In this document: positions 28,671 through 36,223 of the stretch, piece after piece
Layout: each line of letters begins with the position of its first letter
Position numbering within the stretch: the stretch's first letter is position 1
Assembly: GCA_937142855.1 (NCBI GenBank)
Contig: CAKZQZ010000086.1
Span: forward strand, 1-40,639
Length of the DNA: 40,639 nt
Direction: 5' to 3'
Origin: an uncultured Alphaproteobacteria bacterium
Lineage (GTDB): Bacteria > Pseudomonadota > Alphaproteobacteria > Puniceispirillales > Marisalimonadaceae
Made by a program: the position numbers and the translations under genes
Notes under the pieces: model-generated
What the model was told of the DNA's origin: nothing
Database searches by the model: none
Seen by the model: only the letters and a program-made list of their open reading frames with translations

Positions 28671-28847
28671 TTATTGAATTTTTCTTATACCAGTTCTAGG
28701 GGTGCATGTATCACTGAACATTTGCTGAAACATAGATTCTTTACACTTTAAATGTTCAGGTGTTTTCATACCAGATTGTTCTCTATAAATTGAAACAATC
28801 ACAAGAACAGTAATTAAAGCTGCTAATATCCACATACTCTTTGACAT
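28671..28847 (-). CDS. 58-residue single-pass membrane/exported protein
   Basis: A short frame with ATG at 28847, an AGGA ribosome site 9 nt in front, and TAA at 28671-28673. The protein starts MSKSMWILAALITVLVIVSI, a membrane anchor or uncleaved signal, followed by a soluble part with two cysteines (C35, C48) in HLKCKESMFQQMF and DTCTPRTGI. The amphipathic pattern and paired cysteines suggest a small periplasmic domain. It lies between ycgN and the lipid-operon FAD protein with gaps of 15 and 25 nt on the same strand, so it may be co-transcribed. Function unknown. Confidence 0.65.
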   Translation of the reverse strand: MSKSMWILAALITVLVIVSIYREQSGMKTPEHLKCKESMFQQMFSDTCTPRTGIRKIQ

Positions 28848-28862
28848 TTGTTTTCCTAGAAT

Positions 28863-29300
28863 TTACCAATCAAAAATATAATTAGGTAAGTCGTCTGTTT
28901 TAACCTTTAATTCATTTATTACTCTATTTTTGACACTATTTCCACTTTTAACAATTTCATCATTATTACCCGAAATGAGAGGATGCCATAATGGTAAAGA
29001 TTTACCATCATTTAATAGTTTATAAGCACATGTTTTAGGCATCCATTTTAGGCTTTTTAAATTTTTTGGAGTTAAAATTTTACAATCAGGAACAACTGAT
29101 TTTCTGTTTTCATAATCATTACAAATAGCAGTTTTTTCGCATAACAATTTACATGATATGTTAGTATAATGGATCTCTTTTGTATCGTAATCTTCTAACT
29201 TGATAACACAACATTTACCACACTTATCGCATAATGCTTCCCATTCGTTTGAATTCATCTCGCTAAGTTTCTTGTTTTCCCAAAACTTATTTTTTTTCAA
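28863..29300 (-). CDS. YcgN-family (UPF0260) cysteine-cluster protein
   Basis: A 145-residue UPF0260/YcgN protein. Near the N-terminus are FWENKKLSEMNSNEWEALC and the cluster CDKCGKCC, with further cysteines in ISCKLLCEKTAIC and PDCKIL, the arrangement of a Zn/Fe-S cluster family. WMPKTCAYKLL and WHPLISGN complete the signature. Molecular role is unknown. Its stop lies 15 nt ahead of the small membrane protein's ATG. Confidence 0.9.
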   Translation of the reverse strand: MKKNKFWENKKLSEMNSNEWEALCDKCGKCCVIKLEDYDTKEIHYTNISCKLLCEKTAICNDYENRKSVVPDCKILTPKNLKSLKWMPKTCAYKLLNDGKSLPLWHPLISGNNDEIVKSGNSVKNRVINELKVKTDDLPNYIFDW

Positions 29301-29367
29301 AATATACTTCCATTAAAATTCAATTAATATGTTTAAATAAAAAGATCATTAATCGAATATTTATACA

Positions 29368-31179
29368 ATGAAAAATGACATTCAAAAACCAAGATTATTC
29401 ATTTCTTCAAAGAAGGGAGTTTTTTCTAGAAGATATGATGATATTTATTTTGATAAATTAAATGGATTAAAAGAAAAGGAATATGTTTATATAAATGCAA
29501 ATGATCTTGCAAACCGGTTTAATTTATCAAATAAGTTTTGTATTGCAGAGTTAGGATTTGGAACAGGTTTAAATTTTATTTTAACTTGGAAATTATGGAA
29601 GAAAAACAGAAGACCTAATTCTTCTTTGACTTATATTAGTTTTGAAAATGCCCCTTTATCAAAAACAGAAATGAAAAGAGTTTATGATAAGTTTGCAGAT
29701 TTAAATCTCTACTCTAAGGAATTAATAAAAAAACTATCACATACATACAAAACCAATAGATCTCTATATTTTTACAAAGAAAATATTAACTTAATTTTAA
29801 TTTATGATGACTTTTCGAACTTGCCTAATTTTAATTTTAAGGCAGATGCATGGTTTTTGGATGGATTTGCCCCTAATAAAAATAATGAAGCTTGGAATGA
29901 GAATTATTTTAAAGAAATTTATGAAAAAACTAACTCAAAAGGTTCTTTAAGTACTTTTACAGTCAATGGATCTGTTAGGAGAGGTTTGGCTAGTGCTGGT
30001 TTTCATGTTGCTAAAAGAAAAGGATTTGGAAAAAAAAAGGAGATGCTAACGGCCTTAAAGGTTAAAAATGTTAATAATATAAAACTTGAATTGAACTCTA
30101 ATGACATAATTGGCCCAGTGGCTATAATAGGTGCTGGAATATCAGGGGCATCATTAGCATTTGCTCTAAGAAAAAGAAATGTTGAATGCTACATACTTGA
30201 TAAATCTTCAAAAATTGCAAATGGAGCAAGTGGAAATAAATTAGCTCTTCAAATGCCTAAAATGACAGCTGACAATTCACCATATGGATTATTATCTTTA
30301 GAGGCATTTTCTTACTCAAGAAACCTTGCAAAAGAGTTGAAAGCTGTGCCTCGAACAGATGGTCTTATTTTACTACCCGCAAGACAGAGAGAAATAATCA
30401 AATATAAAAAATTATTAAAAAGTAACTGGCCACATGAATTAGTTAATAATTATACAGATAAAGTAAAGTTGTACGATATTGACAAGTATATATACATGAA
30501 TTCTTCTGGGATAGTAGACAACTTAAAATTTATTAAGAACTTAATTATGAATGTAAAAGTTTTCTTAAATTTTAATGTAATTGAAATTAAGACTACAAAA
30601 GATAATTCTAAAATAATAATTGATAAGCAAGGCAATAAAATGAATGCTCAAACTATTATTTGGGCTAATGGTTATGATATGTCTAATATGTGCGATAAAA
30701 TTCCTATTACTCCAGTTTCAGGTCAAGTGACTTATTTAAAAAATAATTCACTAACTGAAAATTTAAAATTGAATTTTAGCTATGGACAATTTTTTTCACA
30801 ATCATTTAAAGGATATCATCAAATAGGTTCCTCGTTTAACCGAAATACCAAGAGTGATTTCACTGAAACTGATCAAATTAAAAATTTGAACTCTATTCCA
30901 GATTTTTTAAAAAAAAGAATTGGATGTAATCATCTAGATGAGACAGGATACAGGGTGAGCATAAGGGGCAGTACTAAAGATAGAATGCCTTTTTTTTGCA
31001 ATCTAAATGATATTAGACAATACAAAACTAAAAATGAATATGCATTAGGAGGTATGGGGGCTTGGGGTTATGTATATGCTCCATATTATGCAGAATTGCT
31101 TATTAGGGAATTATTAAATGAAAAACCTTTAATAAATTTAAATTTAGACAAGCTTTTAAGAGTTAGACGTTTATTGTAA
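29368..31179 (+). CDS. mnmC: bifunctional tRNA mnm5s2U34 biosynthesis protein MnmC
   Basis: Completes the wobble-uridine modification mnm5s2U34 in tRNA. The 603 residues hold both halves: a SAM methyltransferase (AELGFGTGLNFI near 62-73, DAWFLDGFAPNKNNEAWNE) and an FAD oxidase that removes the carboxymethyl group (VAIIGAGISGASLAFAL near 252-268, NGASGNKLALQMPK, ALGGMGAWGYVYAP). The order methyltransferase then oxidase is that of E. coli MnmC. It diverges from ycgN and converges on the amidohydrolase gene, 4 nt between ends. Confidence 0.93.
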   Translation: MKNDIQKPRLFISSKKGVFSRRYDDIYFDKLNGLKEKEYVYINANDLANRFNLSNKFCIAELGFGTGLNFILTWKLWKKNRRPNSSLTYISFENAPLSKTEMKRVYDKFADLNLYSKELIKKLSHTYKTNRSLYFYKENINLILIYDDFSNLPNFNFKADAWFLDGFAPNKNNEAWNENYFKEIYEKTNSKGSLSTFTVNGSVRRGLASAGFHVAKRKGFGKKKEMLTALKVKNVNNIKLELNSNDIIGPVAIIGAGISGASLAFALRKRNVECYILDKSSKIANGASGNKLALQMPKMTADNSPYGLLSLEAFSYSRNLAKELKAVPRTDGLILLPARQREIIKYKKLLKSNWPHELVNNYTDKVKLYDIDKYIYMNSSGIVDNLKFIKNLIMNVKVFLNFNVIEIKTTKDNSKIIIDKQGNKMNAQTIIWANGYDMSNMCDKIPITPVSGQVTYLKNNSLTENLKLNFSYGQFFSQSFKGYHQIGSSFNRNTKSDFTETDQIKNLNSIPDFLKKRIGCNHLDETGYRVSIRGSTKDRMPFFCNLNDIRQYKTKNEYALGGMGAWGYVYAPYYAELLIRELLNEKPLINLNLDKLLRVRRLL

Positions 31180-31183
31180 TTAT

Positions 31184-32011
31184 TTATTCTGCTGCAATTC
31201 TAGGTGAGTAAGAAAATAAATTAAATATTTTAGAAAATATTTCTTGTACAGAATTTATATTTTTCAGTAATAGATTTTCTTCATCCATATAAAGGTCTCT
31301 ATTAACTTCTATTTGAAGTGTTTCAATACCTTTAGAAGGGTTTCCATAATTTCTTGTTATAAAGCCTCCTGCATATGGATCGTTTACAGATACTTTAAGT
31401 CCATATTTTTCAAAATTTTTCTTGATGTAATTCACAAATTCTAAAGAACAACTTTTTTGATAATTGTTACCTAAGACTATATCAGGTTTGTTTTTCATGT
31501 TTTTAACAGCTTTGTACGGCATAGAATGTAAATCAAAGTGATAACAAACTCCAAATTTAGAAATTAAGGTTTCTATTTGGCTATTAACATTTAAATGAAA
31601 AGGGTCATAAAAACTTTCTAATATATATTTGCCATAACTAATAGGAAGCTTATCTTTAAAAATATTTTCGTTTTGGATTAATTTAGGGAAAACTCCTAAA
31701 CCATAAGATAGCATTTTTTTTTCATCGGCATTTGAATTTAAAATTATCTTTTCAAACATATTATTATCTATTGCTTTTCTAGATCTATTTAAATCCACTA
31801 CAGCTCTAGAACATTGAGCAACTATAACATCAGCTGCATCTTTATTAACAAATTTTATTATTTGATCAGATTTAAAATCTTCAATCTTTCTTATTTTATC
31901 TAAATCTAACCTTATATTTTTCAAAAAGACATCTGGGTAAAAATCACCGGAGTGAGGTACAGTAATTAAGACTGGGTTTTTAGGATTATGCCTAATAAAT
32001 TTTCTATACAT
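31184..32011 (-). CDS. N-formylglutamate amidohydrolase family protein
   Basis: A 275-residue zinc-dependent hydrolase of the N-formylglutamate amidohydrolase family. Characteristic pieces are LITVPHSGDFYP near the start, SRAVVDLNRSRKAID, CYHFDLHSMPYK with the metal-binding residues, and DPYAGGFITRNYG. In the histidine pathway such enzymes release glutamate and formate, but no hut gene is nearby, so the substrate is open. It diverges from the aminotransferase gene. Confidence 0.85.
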   Translation of the reverse strand: MYRKFIRHNPKNPVLITVPHSGDFYPDVFLKNIRLDLDKIRKIEDFKSDQIIKFVNKDAADVIVAQCSRAVVDLNRSRKAIDNNMFEKIILNSNADEKKMLSYGLGVFPKLIQNENIFKDKLPISYGKYILESFYDPFHLNVNSQIETLISKFGVCYHFDLHSMPYKAVKNMKNKPDIVLGNNYQKSCSLEFVNYIKKNFEKYGLKVSVNDPYAGGFITRNYGNPSKGIETLQIEVNRDLYMDEENLLLKNINSVQEIFSKIFNLFSYSPRIAAE

Positions 32012-32058
32012 ATTGAATTTCTTTAGAAAAAAATGATATTAAGATTTTAATAAATTCC

Positions 32059-32077
32059 TTTATCTTATATAGATAAA
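32059..32077. promoter_or_regulatory. inverted repeat upstream of the aminotransferase gene
   Basis: TTTATCT at 32059-32065 and AGATAAA at 32071-32077 are perfect 7-bp inverted arms with the 5-nt loop TATAT. The site lies 40 nt before the aminotransferase ATG in the divergent gap to the amidohydrolase gene, and could be an operator. AT-rich composition makes such palindromes more likely by chance. Confidence 0.3.
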
Positions 32078-32116
32078 TATGCACAGACCAAATATAAATT
32101 TTTATAAGAAAGTTTT

Positions 32117-33334
32117 ATGAGACATTTTGATATTTTAAATCCAAATCTTGATTCTACCAGACAAATGTTTAATGAATTAGAGAATGATTTGAGATCTAGT
32201 AAAATAGATTTAGGTATTGGAATTTATAGAGATGAAAGAGGTGAGGCACCGGTATTTAAAGCAGTAAAAAAAGCAGAGAAAATACTATTTCAAAATGAAA
32301 ATTCTAAATCATATAAATCCCCCTCAGGTAATAAAAAATATTGTGAAAATATTTTAGAATTAGTCCTTGGAAAAAAAATAATCAATGACCGAAATGGTAA
32401 AATTGGTTCTATTCAAATTCCAGGAGCGGGCTCAGGTTTGCGAATTGCTGGTGAATTAATTAAAAGTAAAACAAAAAATAAAACAATTTCTGTTCCTAAC
32501 CCAACGTGGGGACAACAAACATTTATGTTTCAAAAATCAGGGTTAAACGTTTTAAAACACGATTATTATGATGAAAAGAATAACTTTTTAGATTTTGATA
32601 ATATGCTTAAGTGTATTAATAATTTAAAATCTGGAGATGCTTTATTGTTGCATGGTTGTTGTCATAATCCTACCGGTGCTGATTTAAGTTTAGAACAATG
32701 GTCTATAGTAGCAAACTTATGTAAAAAAAATGGTGTTTTACCTTTCATTGATCTCGTTTACCAAGGTTTGGGGCATGGAATAAATGAAGATGTGTTAGGC
32801 ATTCAAAACTTAATTAAAATTGTACCCGAGGTTATACTAACTGTATCTTCTAGCAAAACATTTGGAGTATATCGTGATCGTTGCGGTTTATTTGCTGTGA
32901 TTACTGATGCTGAAAGGGTTACAAGTCAATCGTTAGAAACAATGTTAAGCGAAATAGCTCGTGAATTATATTTTCATCCCCCAGATCATGCAGCCTCAAT
33001 TATTAATATTTTATTAGCTGATGAAAATCTTAAAGAAGAATGGTTGTCGGAATTGTCAAGTATGCAAAATAGAATTGTCTCACTAAGACAACAAATTGGA
33101 AAATCATTTCAAGATAAGCGTCAGACTGATTTTTTTAGTTTTTTAAAAAGTCAAAGTGGTATGTTTTCTCTATTACCTATATCTAATGAGGGTATAATTG
33201 AATTAAGAAAGAAGAGTGGTATATACCTGATGCCAGACGGCAGAATTAACATAGCTTCTGTTAGGGAAAACCAAATAGATTTCATAACTACAGAAATTTG
33301 TTCTTTAAAAGAGTTTCAAGGTAGAAAGATATAG
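32117..33334 (+). CDS. aromatic-amino-acid/aspartate aminotransferase
   Basis: A 405-residue PLP enzyme of the aspartate/tyrosine aminotransferase subgroup (I-alpha). The PLP lysine is in SSSKTFGVYRDRCG; GCCHNPTGADL provides the ring-stacking and asparagine contacts, FIDLVYQGLGHGIN the aspartate and tyrosine, and the carboxylate-binding arginine is in MPDGRINIAS. The choice between aspartate and aromatic substrates is uncertain. The thioesterase gene starts 1 nt after its stop. Confidence 0.9.
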   Translation: MRHFDILNPNLDSTRQMFNELENDLRSSKIDLGIGIYRDERGEAPVFKAVKKAEKILFQNENSKSYKSPSGNKKYCENILELVLGKKIINDRNGKIGSIQIPGAGSGLRIAGELIKSKTKNKTISVPNPTWGQQTFMFQKSGLNVLKHDYYDEKNNFLDFDNMLKCINNLKSGDALLLHGCCHNPTGADLSLEQWSIVANLCKKNGVLPFIDLVYQGLGHGINEDVLGIQNLIKIVPEVILTVSSSKTFGVYRDRCGLFAVITDAERVTSQSLETMLSEIARELYFHPPDHAASIINILLADENLKEEWLSELSSMQNRIVSLRQQIGKSFQDKRQTDFFSFLKSQSGMFSLLPISNEGIIELRKKSGIYLMPDGRINIASVRENQIDFITTEICSLKEFQGRKI

Positions 33335-33335
33335 T

Positions 33336-33779
33336 TTGAAAAAAATTCCATCTCATATAAGTGAGTATAATTATTTTTGTAAATTAAGTACAAGGTGGAA
33401 TGATAATGATATTTATGGTCACATGAATAATATTATTTATTACGCTTTATTTGATACTGCGGTTAATAAATGGTTAATTAAAAACAAGTTAATTGATATT
33501 AAAAATGGTCAAAATATTGGACTAATTGTTCAATCAGGTTGTAATTATTTTTCTTCTTTTGAATATCCAGAAAATATAAATGCTGGTATTAGAGTTACAA
33601 AAATTGGTAAAAGTTCTGTTAGATATGAAGTCGGATTATTCAAAGAAAAAGAAGAATTATCCTCCGCAGATGGTTTCTTTATTCATGTTTATGTAGACAG
33701 AAAAACCAACAAACCCATTGCTTTAGATTATAATTTTAAAAATACTTTAGATACAATTTTTGTTAAAACAGAAGTTTAA
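33336..33779 (+). CDS. hot-dog acyl-CoA thioesterase
   Basis: A 147-residue 4-hydroxybenzoyl-CoA thioesterase/YbgC-like protein. The family active-site block is STRWNDNDIYGHMNNIIYYA, where the aspartate and histidine residues lie. The start is TTG at 33336, one base after the preceding stop, which indicates translational coupling with the aminotransferase. Substrate unknown. It converges on the cyclophilin-like gene: the two stops share TTAA at 33776-33779. Confidence 0.85.
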   Translation: MKKIPSHISEYNYFCKLSTRWNDNDIYGHMNNIIYYALFDTAVNKWLIKNKLIDIKNGQNIGLIVQSGCNYFSSFEYPENINAGIRVTKIGKSSVRYEVGLFKEKEELSSADGFFIHVYVDRKTNKPIALDYNFKNTLDTIFVKTEV

Positions 33780-34147
33780 AGTTTTTGAACTATAACAGTT
33801 TCACCTTGCTTAATACTCGCAATATACTCTTTTTGAAATTTACAATCTGCCCAAATATTTGCAGGAGATATTAACCTTATTTCATTTTCTTGAGATACTG
33901 GCGTTCTTCCATATCCTATAGCTATTGCAGATCCTGCTGCCCAAAAAGCTACCTCACCATATTCAACTACAGATCTAGCATCAGGTTCTAGATTAATATT
34001 TAAAGGAGTATCAAAATAAATTTCTTCGCCCCATTTTTGAACTACGGATTTAAAAGGAAGCGCATTATAAATTATGTGAGCTGTTTTAGTATTTCTTAAT
34101 TTTAAAATCAGTTCCTTATTTTCAAATTTTAATATTAATTGTTTCAT
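33776..34147 (-). CDS. cyclophilin-like fold protein (DUF369/TM1367 type)
   Basis: A 123-residue protein of the short cyclophilin-like family, with ALPFKSVVQKWGEEIYFDTP, VVEYGEVAFWAAGSAIAIGY and GRTPVSQENEIRLISPANI. Members have a cyclophilin barrel without the usual proline isomerase active site; function is unknown. It is the last clearly chromosomal gene before the tRNA/integrase boundary. Confidence 0.78.
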   Translation of the reverse strand: MKQLILKFENKELILKLRNTKTAHIIYNALPFKSVVQKWGEEIYFDTPLNINLEPDARSVVEYGEVAFWAAGSAIAIGYGRTPVSQENEIRLISPANIWADCKFQKEYIASIKQGETVIVQKL

Positions 34148-34218
34148 AACTATTTAGCTTTACTTTTTAAATATTATTATTATTTGTATGTATAACATAT
34201 ATTTATTCTTATGTTAAA

Positions 34219-34293
34219 GGGACTATAGCTCAGCGGGAGAGCACTTCGTTGACATCGAAGGGGTCACTGGTTCAATCCCAGTCATTTAGTCCA
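34219..34293 (+). tRNA. tRNA-Val(GAC)-like gene with abnormal acceptor 3' end; likely att site
   Basis: The 5' part is a good tRNA: GGGACTA, T8-A9, D stem GCTC/GAGC, anticodon arm CTTCG-TTGACAT-CGAAG with anticodon GAC, and T arm ACTGG-TTCAATC-CCAGT. After the T stem the expected acceptor strand TAGTCCC-N-CCA is not there. Instead CATT intervenes, then TAGTCC at 34287-34292 pairs with only six of seven acceptor bases, with no CCA. A recombinase gene follows 79 nt later, so the 3' end was probably remodelled by integration. The gene may be impaired; tRNA-Leu in this window has a normal encoded CCA. Confidence 0.65.
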
Positions 34294-34371
34294 TTAAATA
34301 CAAACACTTAACTCCAATACATCAACCTCCATATCGAACATGTCACTCTACAGTCACAATAGGAGGGACAT

Positions 34372-35328
34372 ATGGCTACTATTCGTAAACGAAACAATAA
34401 ATACCAAGTTCAAGTCCGTGTCAAAGGTCAGTTTGCATCTGATACATTTGTTAATCTCAATCACGCAAGAAGCTGGATTAGGCAAAAAGAAATAGAACTT
34501 GAAGGTAGGGTTTTGGGTAAAAGGTATAAACCTAAAACAATGTTAGAAATCCTAAATGAATATAAAACAAAGATTACACCCTTAAAGAAATCATCACAAA
34601 ATGAGATTATAATTATTAATGCTTTGATCAAACATAAATGGATACATAAGCCTCTTGCATCACTATGCTCCAGCGATGTTGCAAGATATAGAGACGTAAG
34701 ATTACAAACTATAAAAGCTTCATCCTTTGCACGTGAATTCTGTATTTTAAAACATGCGTTGAAGGTTGCTGAAGTAGAGTGGAATTGGAATACACCAAAC
34801 AATTTACTAGGCAATATAAAAATACCCAAAGTACGTTCGAAAGCTATTAGAAGAATAGATGATATCGACCTTGAAAGGCTTTTAAAAGCTGCTGCTGAAC
34901 ATAGAAACCAATATCTTAAACCAATTATTATTTTAGCTCTCGAAACTGCTATGAGGCGAGGGGAGATCTTATCTCTTAAATGGTCTGATATCGATATGCA
35001 TCGAGGACTCATCATAATTGATAATACCAAAACAGGATTTCCTCGCTCTATACAAATGAACGATAAAGTAAGATCAGTTTTAACTTCATTGAATGAACTG
35101 GGTGAACAAGTGTTTCCAATATCAGTCAATAGCCTTAGGTTATGTTATCAGAGGTTGTGTAAGAAGTTAGGGATAAAAGTACGTTTTCACGACTTTAGAC
35201 ATGAAGCCATAAGTCGTTTGTTTGAGCAGAACTTATCAATACCACATATAGCTTCAATTAGTGGTCACAGAACAATGAGCCAACTCTTCAGGTATGCCCA
35301 CTTTAAAGTTTCAGTCAATGCTTCTTAG
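34372..35328 (+). CDS. tyrosine recombinase (phage/island integrase)
   Basis: A 318-residue tyrosine recombinase. The N-terminus is an arm-type/SAM-like DNA-binding region (ATIRKRNNKYQVQVRVKG), followed by the core-binding helices and the catalytic domain: R195 in ETAMRRGEIL, K220, H273 and R276 in FHDFRHEAISR, H299 in SGHRTMS and Y308 in LFRYAH. All catalytic residues are present. AGGAGGG precedes the ATG. It sits just beyond the tRNA-like gene in the same direction, the usual layout of a tRNA-targeting island. The C-terminus is odd: after YAH it ends in FKVSVNAS, and a second RYAH box follows in another frame (see findings). Confidence 0.92.
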   Translation: MATIRKRNNKYQVQVRVKGQFASDTFVNLNHARSWIRQKEIELEGRVLGKRYKPKTMLEILNEYKTKITPLKKSSQNEIIIINALIKHKWIHKPLASLCSSDVARYRDVRLQTIKASSFAREFCILKHALKVAEVEWNWNTPNNLLGNIKIPKVRSKAIRRIDDIDLERLLKAAAEHRNQYLKPIIILALETAMRRGEILSLKWSDIDMHRGLIIIDNTKTGFPRSIQMNDKVRSVLTSLNELGEQVFPISVNSLRLCYQRLCKKLGIKVRFHDFRHEAISRLFEQNLSIPHIASISGHRTMSQLFRYAHFKVSVNAS

Positions 35329-35383
35329 GTATGCCCATTCAGACCTTAGTTACATCAAGAAGAAGGTTATGAAATTTTAGGTA
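35290..35383 (+). pseudogene. second integrase-like C-terminal box in a shifted frame
   Basis: The 11-nt string AGGTATGCCCA occurs at 35290 inside the integrase and again at 35327, 37 nt later. From the ATG at 35315 the shifted frame reads MLLRYAHSDLSYIKKKVMKF and stops at 35377. This looks like an alternative integrase C-terminus with its own tyrosine box. Either a related integrase end was joined here or an insertion displaced the original end; the two tails are not similar beyond the shared box. Confidence 0.5.
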
Positions 35384-35586
35384 CCATATCCTGGAATTTG
35401 ATACCCCATGGGATTGATGAAATAGATCATTTCAAAAAAAGGGTTAAAGAGGTGTTGTTATTGTTGTTATTTTATTTTAGCATTTACTTAACACATTAAA
35501 GATTAGCTGTGTAATAGCTAAAGATTATTAGTCTACGATCTGTAACAACTACAGATGTAAGAAGTTTTTTGAAGGGGTCATTAGTA
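35350..35586 (+). other. gap between integrase and MerR remnant, mostly degenerate
   Basis: Besides two inverted repeats, this stretch has one frame (35350-35499) that reads EEGYEILGTISWNLIPHGID and then a lysine-rich piece before running into a leucine repeat and TAA at 35497. It has no proper start and I cannot assign it; it could be a gene remnant or chance. TTAGCT/AGCTAA at 35503-35508 and 35516-35521 form a small hairpin. Confidence 0.25.
35538..35556. promoter_or_regulatory. MerR-type dyad upstream of the MerR remnant
   Basis: ATCTGTA-ACAAC-TACAGAT is a perfect 7-bp inverted repeat ending 30 nt before the MerR remnant ATG. Its shape (CTGTA, 5 nt, TACAG) matches operators of metal-sensing MerR proteins. 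It is probably the autoregulatory operator of the now broken regulator. No confident -35/-10 pair can be fixed around it. Confidence 0.45.
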
Positions 35587-35766
35587 ATGAATGACAAGGG
35601 TTATGCCATTGATGAGGTGTCAAAAAAGACCGGAGTAAATATCGAAACCATCCGGTATTACTAACGTACCAATCTCCTGCCTAAACCTGATCAAACACCG
35701 GGCGGAAACAGGCAATACAATCGATGAACAGCTAAAACAATTGACGTTCGTCAGGCGCAGCCGTGG
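35587..35766 (+). pseudogene. MerR-family regulator, N-terminal remnant
   Basis: The ATG at 35587 follows GAAGGGG and opens MNDKGYAIDEVSKKTGVNIE then TIRYY, a MerR winged helix. TAA at 35662-35664 stands where relatives have Gln/Glu (CAA to TAA is one change). The frame continues RTNLLPKPDQTPGGNRQYN, then one extra base near 35722 shifts to DEQLKQLTFVRRSR. Similarity stops at about 35764, where the coding sequence of the opposite-strand transporter begins. So it carries a stop, a frameshift and a 3' deletion; only about 60 residues of the regulator remain. Confidence 0.8.
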
Positions 35767-36115
35767 CAAAGGTTACTATGCTTATCGATCCGTAGTGCGC
35801 GGCAACTGCGGCGGCAGTTGCACTGTCGATACGCGCCGTCCATTTCAAAAGCACGTATCCTAAAAACGGCTGTAAAAAGCCGACAGTAATCCCAGCAAGC
35901 GCCGTATAAGTCACTTCACCGTTTAAGTCTGGTGTGTTCGCAATAGCGACACCGCCTTTAAATCCGATCGCCATCATGAGGTAAATAGCCAGATACCGGC
36001 TGATGCTGTCCGGAACCTCAAGATCGGACTTTATAATGCCTGCCAGAATACCAAGTGCAAAAAACAGAATGGGCGGGGTGAGGAGGTTTTGTTCAATCAG
36101 CGCAATAAATTCCAT
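35732..36115 (-). pseudogene. SbtA-like sodium-dependent bicarbonate permease, 3'-truncated
   Basis: The first 120 or so residues belong to the SbtA/DUF897 family: ILFFALGILAGIIKSDLEVP, AIYLMMAIGFKGGVAIA, ALAGITVGFLQPFLGYVLL and AAAVAAHYGSISIVTFATA. Full members have more than 300 residues, so over half is missing. After FATA the frame reads APDERQLF inside the MerR remnant and stops. The start is normal (AAGGAG before the ATG at 36115). The product would lack the second half of the membrane domain and should not function. Confidence 0.82.
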
Positions 36116-36180
36116 GAAAGCTCCTTAATGAATACCCATCGTTAAATACAAGCTTTTCTTTTATATTAAAAATTGATAGT

Positions 36181-36207
36181 TTTAATAACATCGATGAGTT
36201 TATTAAA
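36181..36207. promoter_or_regulatory. candidate LysR-type operator
   Basis: TTTAATAA at 36181-36188 and TTATTAAA at 36200-36207 form a perfect 8-bp inverted repeat with an 11-nt centre, in the 108-nt divergent gap between the permease and LysR genes. Spacing and position suit a LysR regulator binding site. This local region is AT-rich compared with the coding DNA on either side. Confidence 0.5.
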
Positions 36208-36223
36208 TGATAATGGATAATTT

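Noticed and set aside
34461-35129. 222-residue minus-strand frame inside the integrase
   Set aside because: It is antisense to a well supported catalytic domain and has no recognisable motif or ribosome site.
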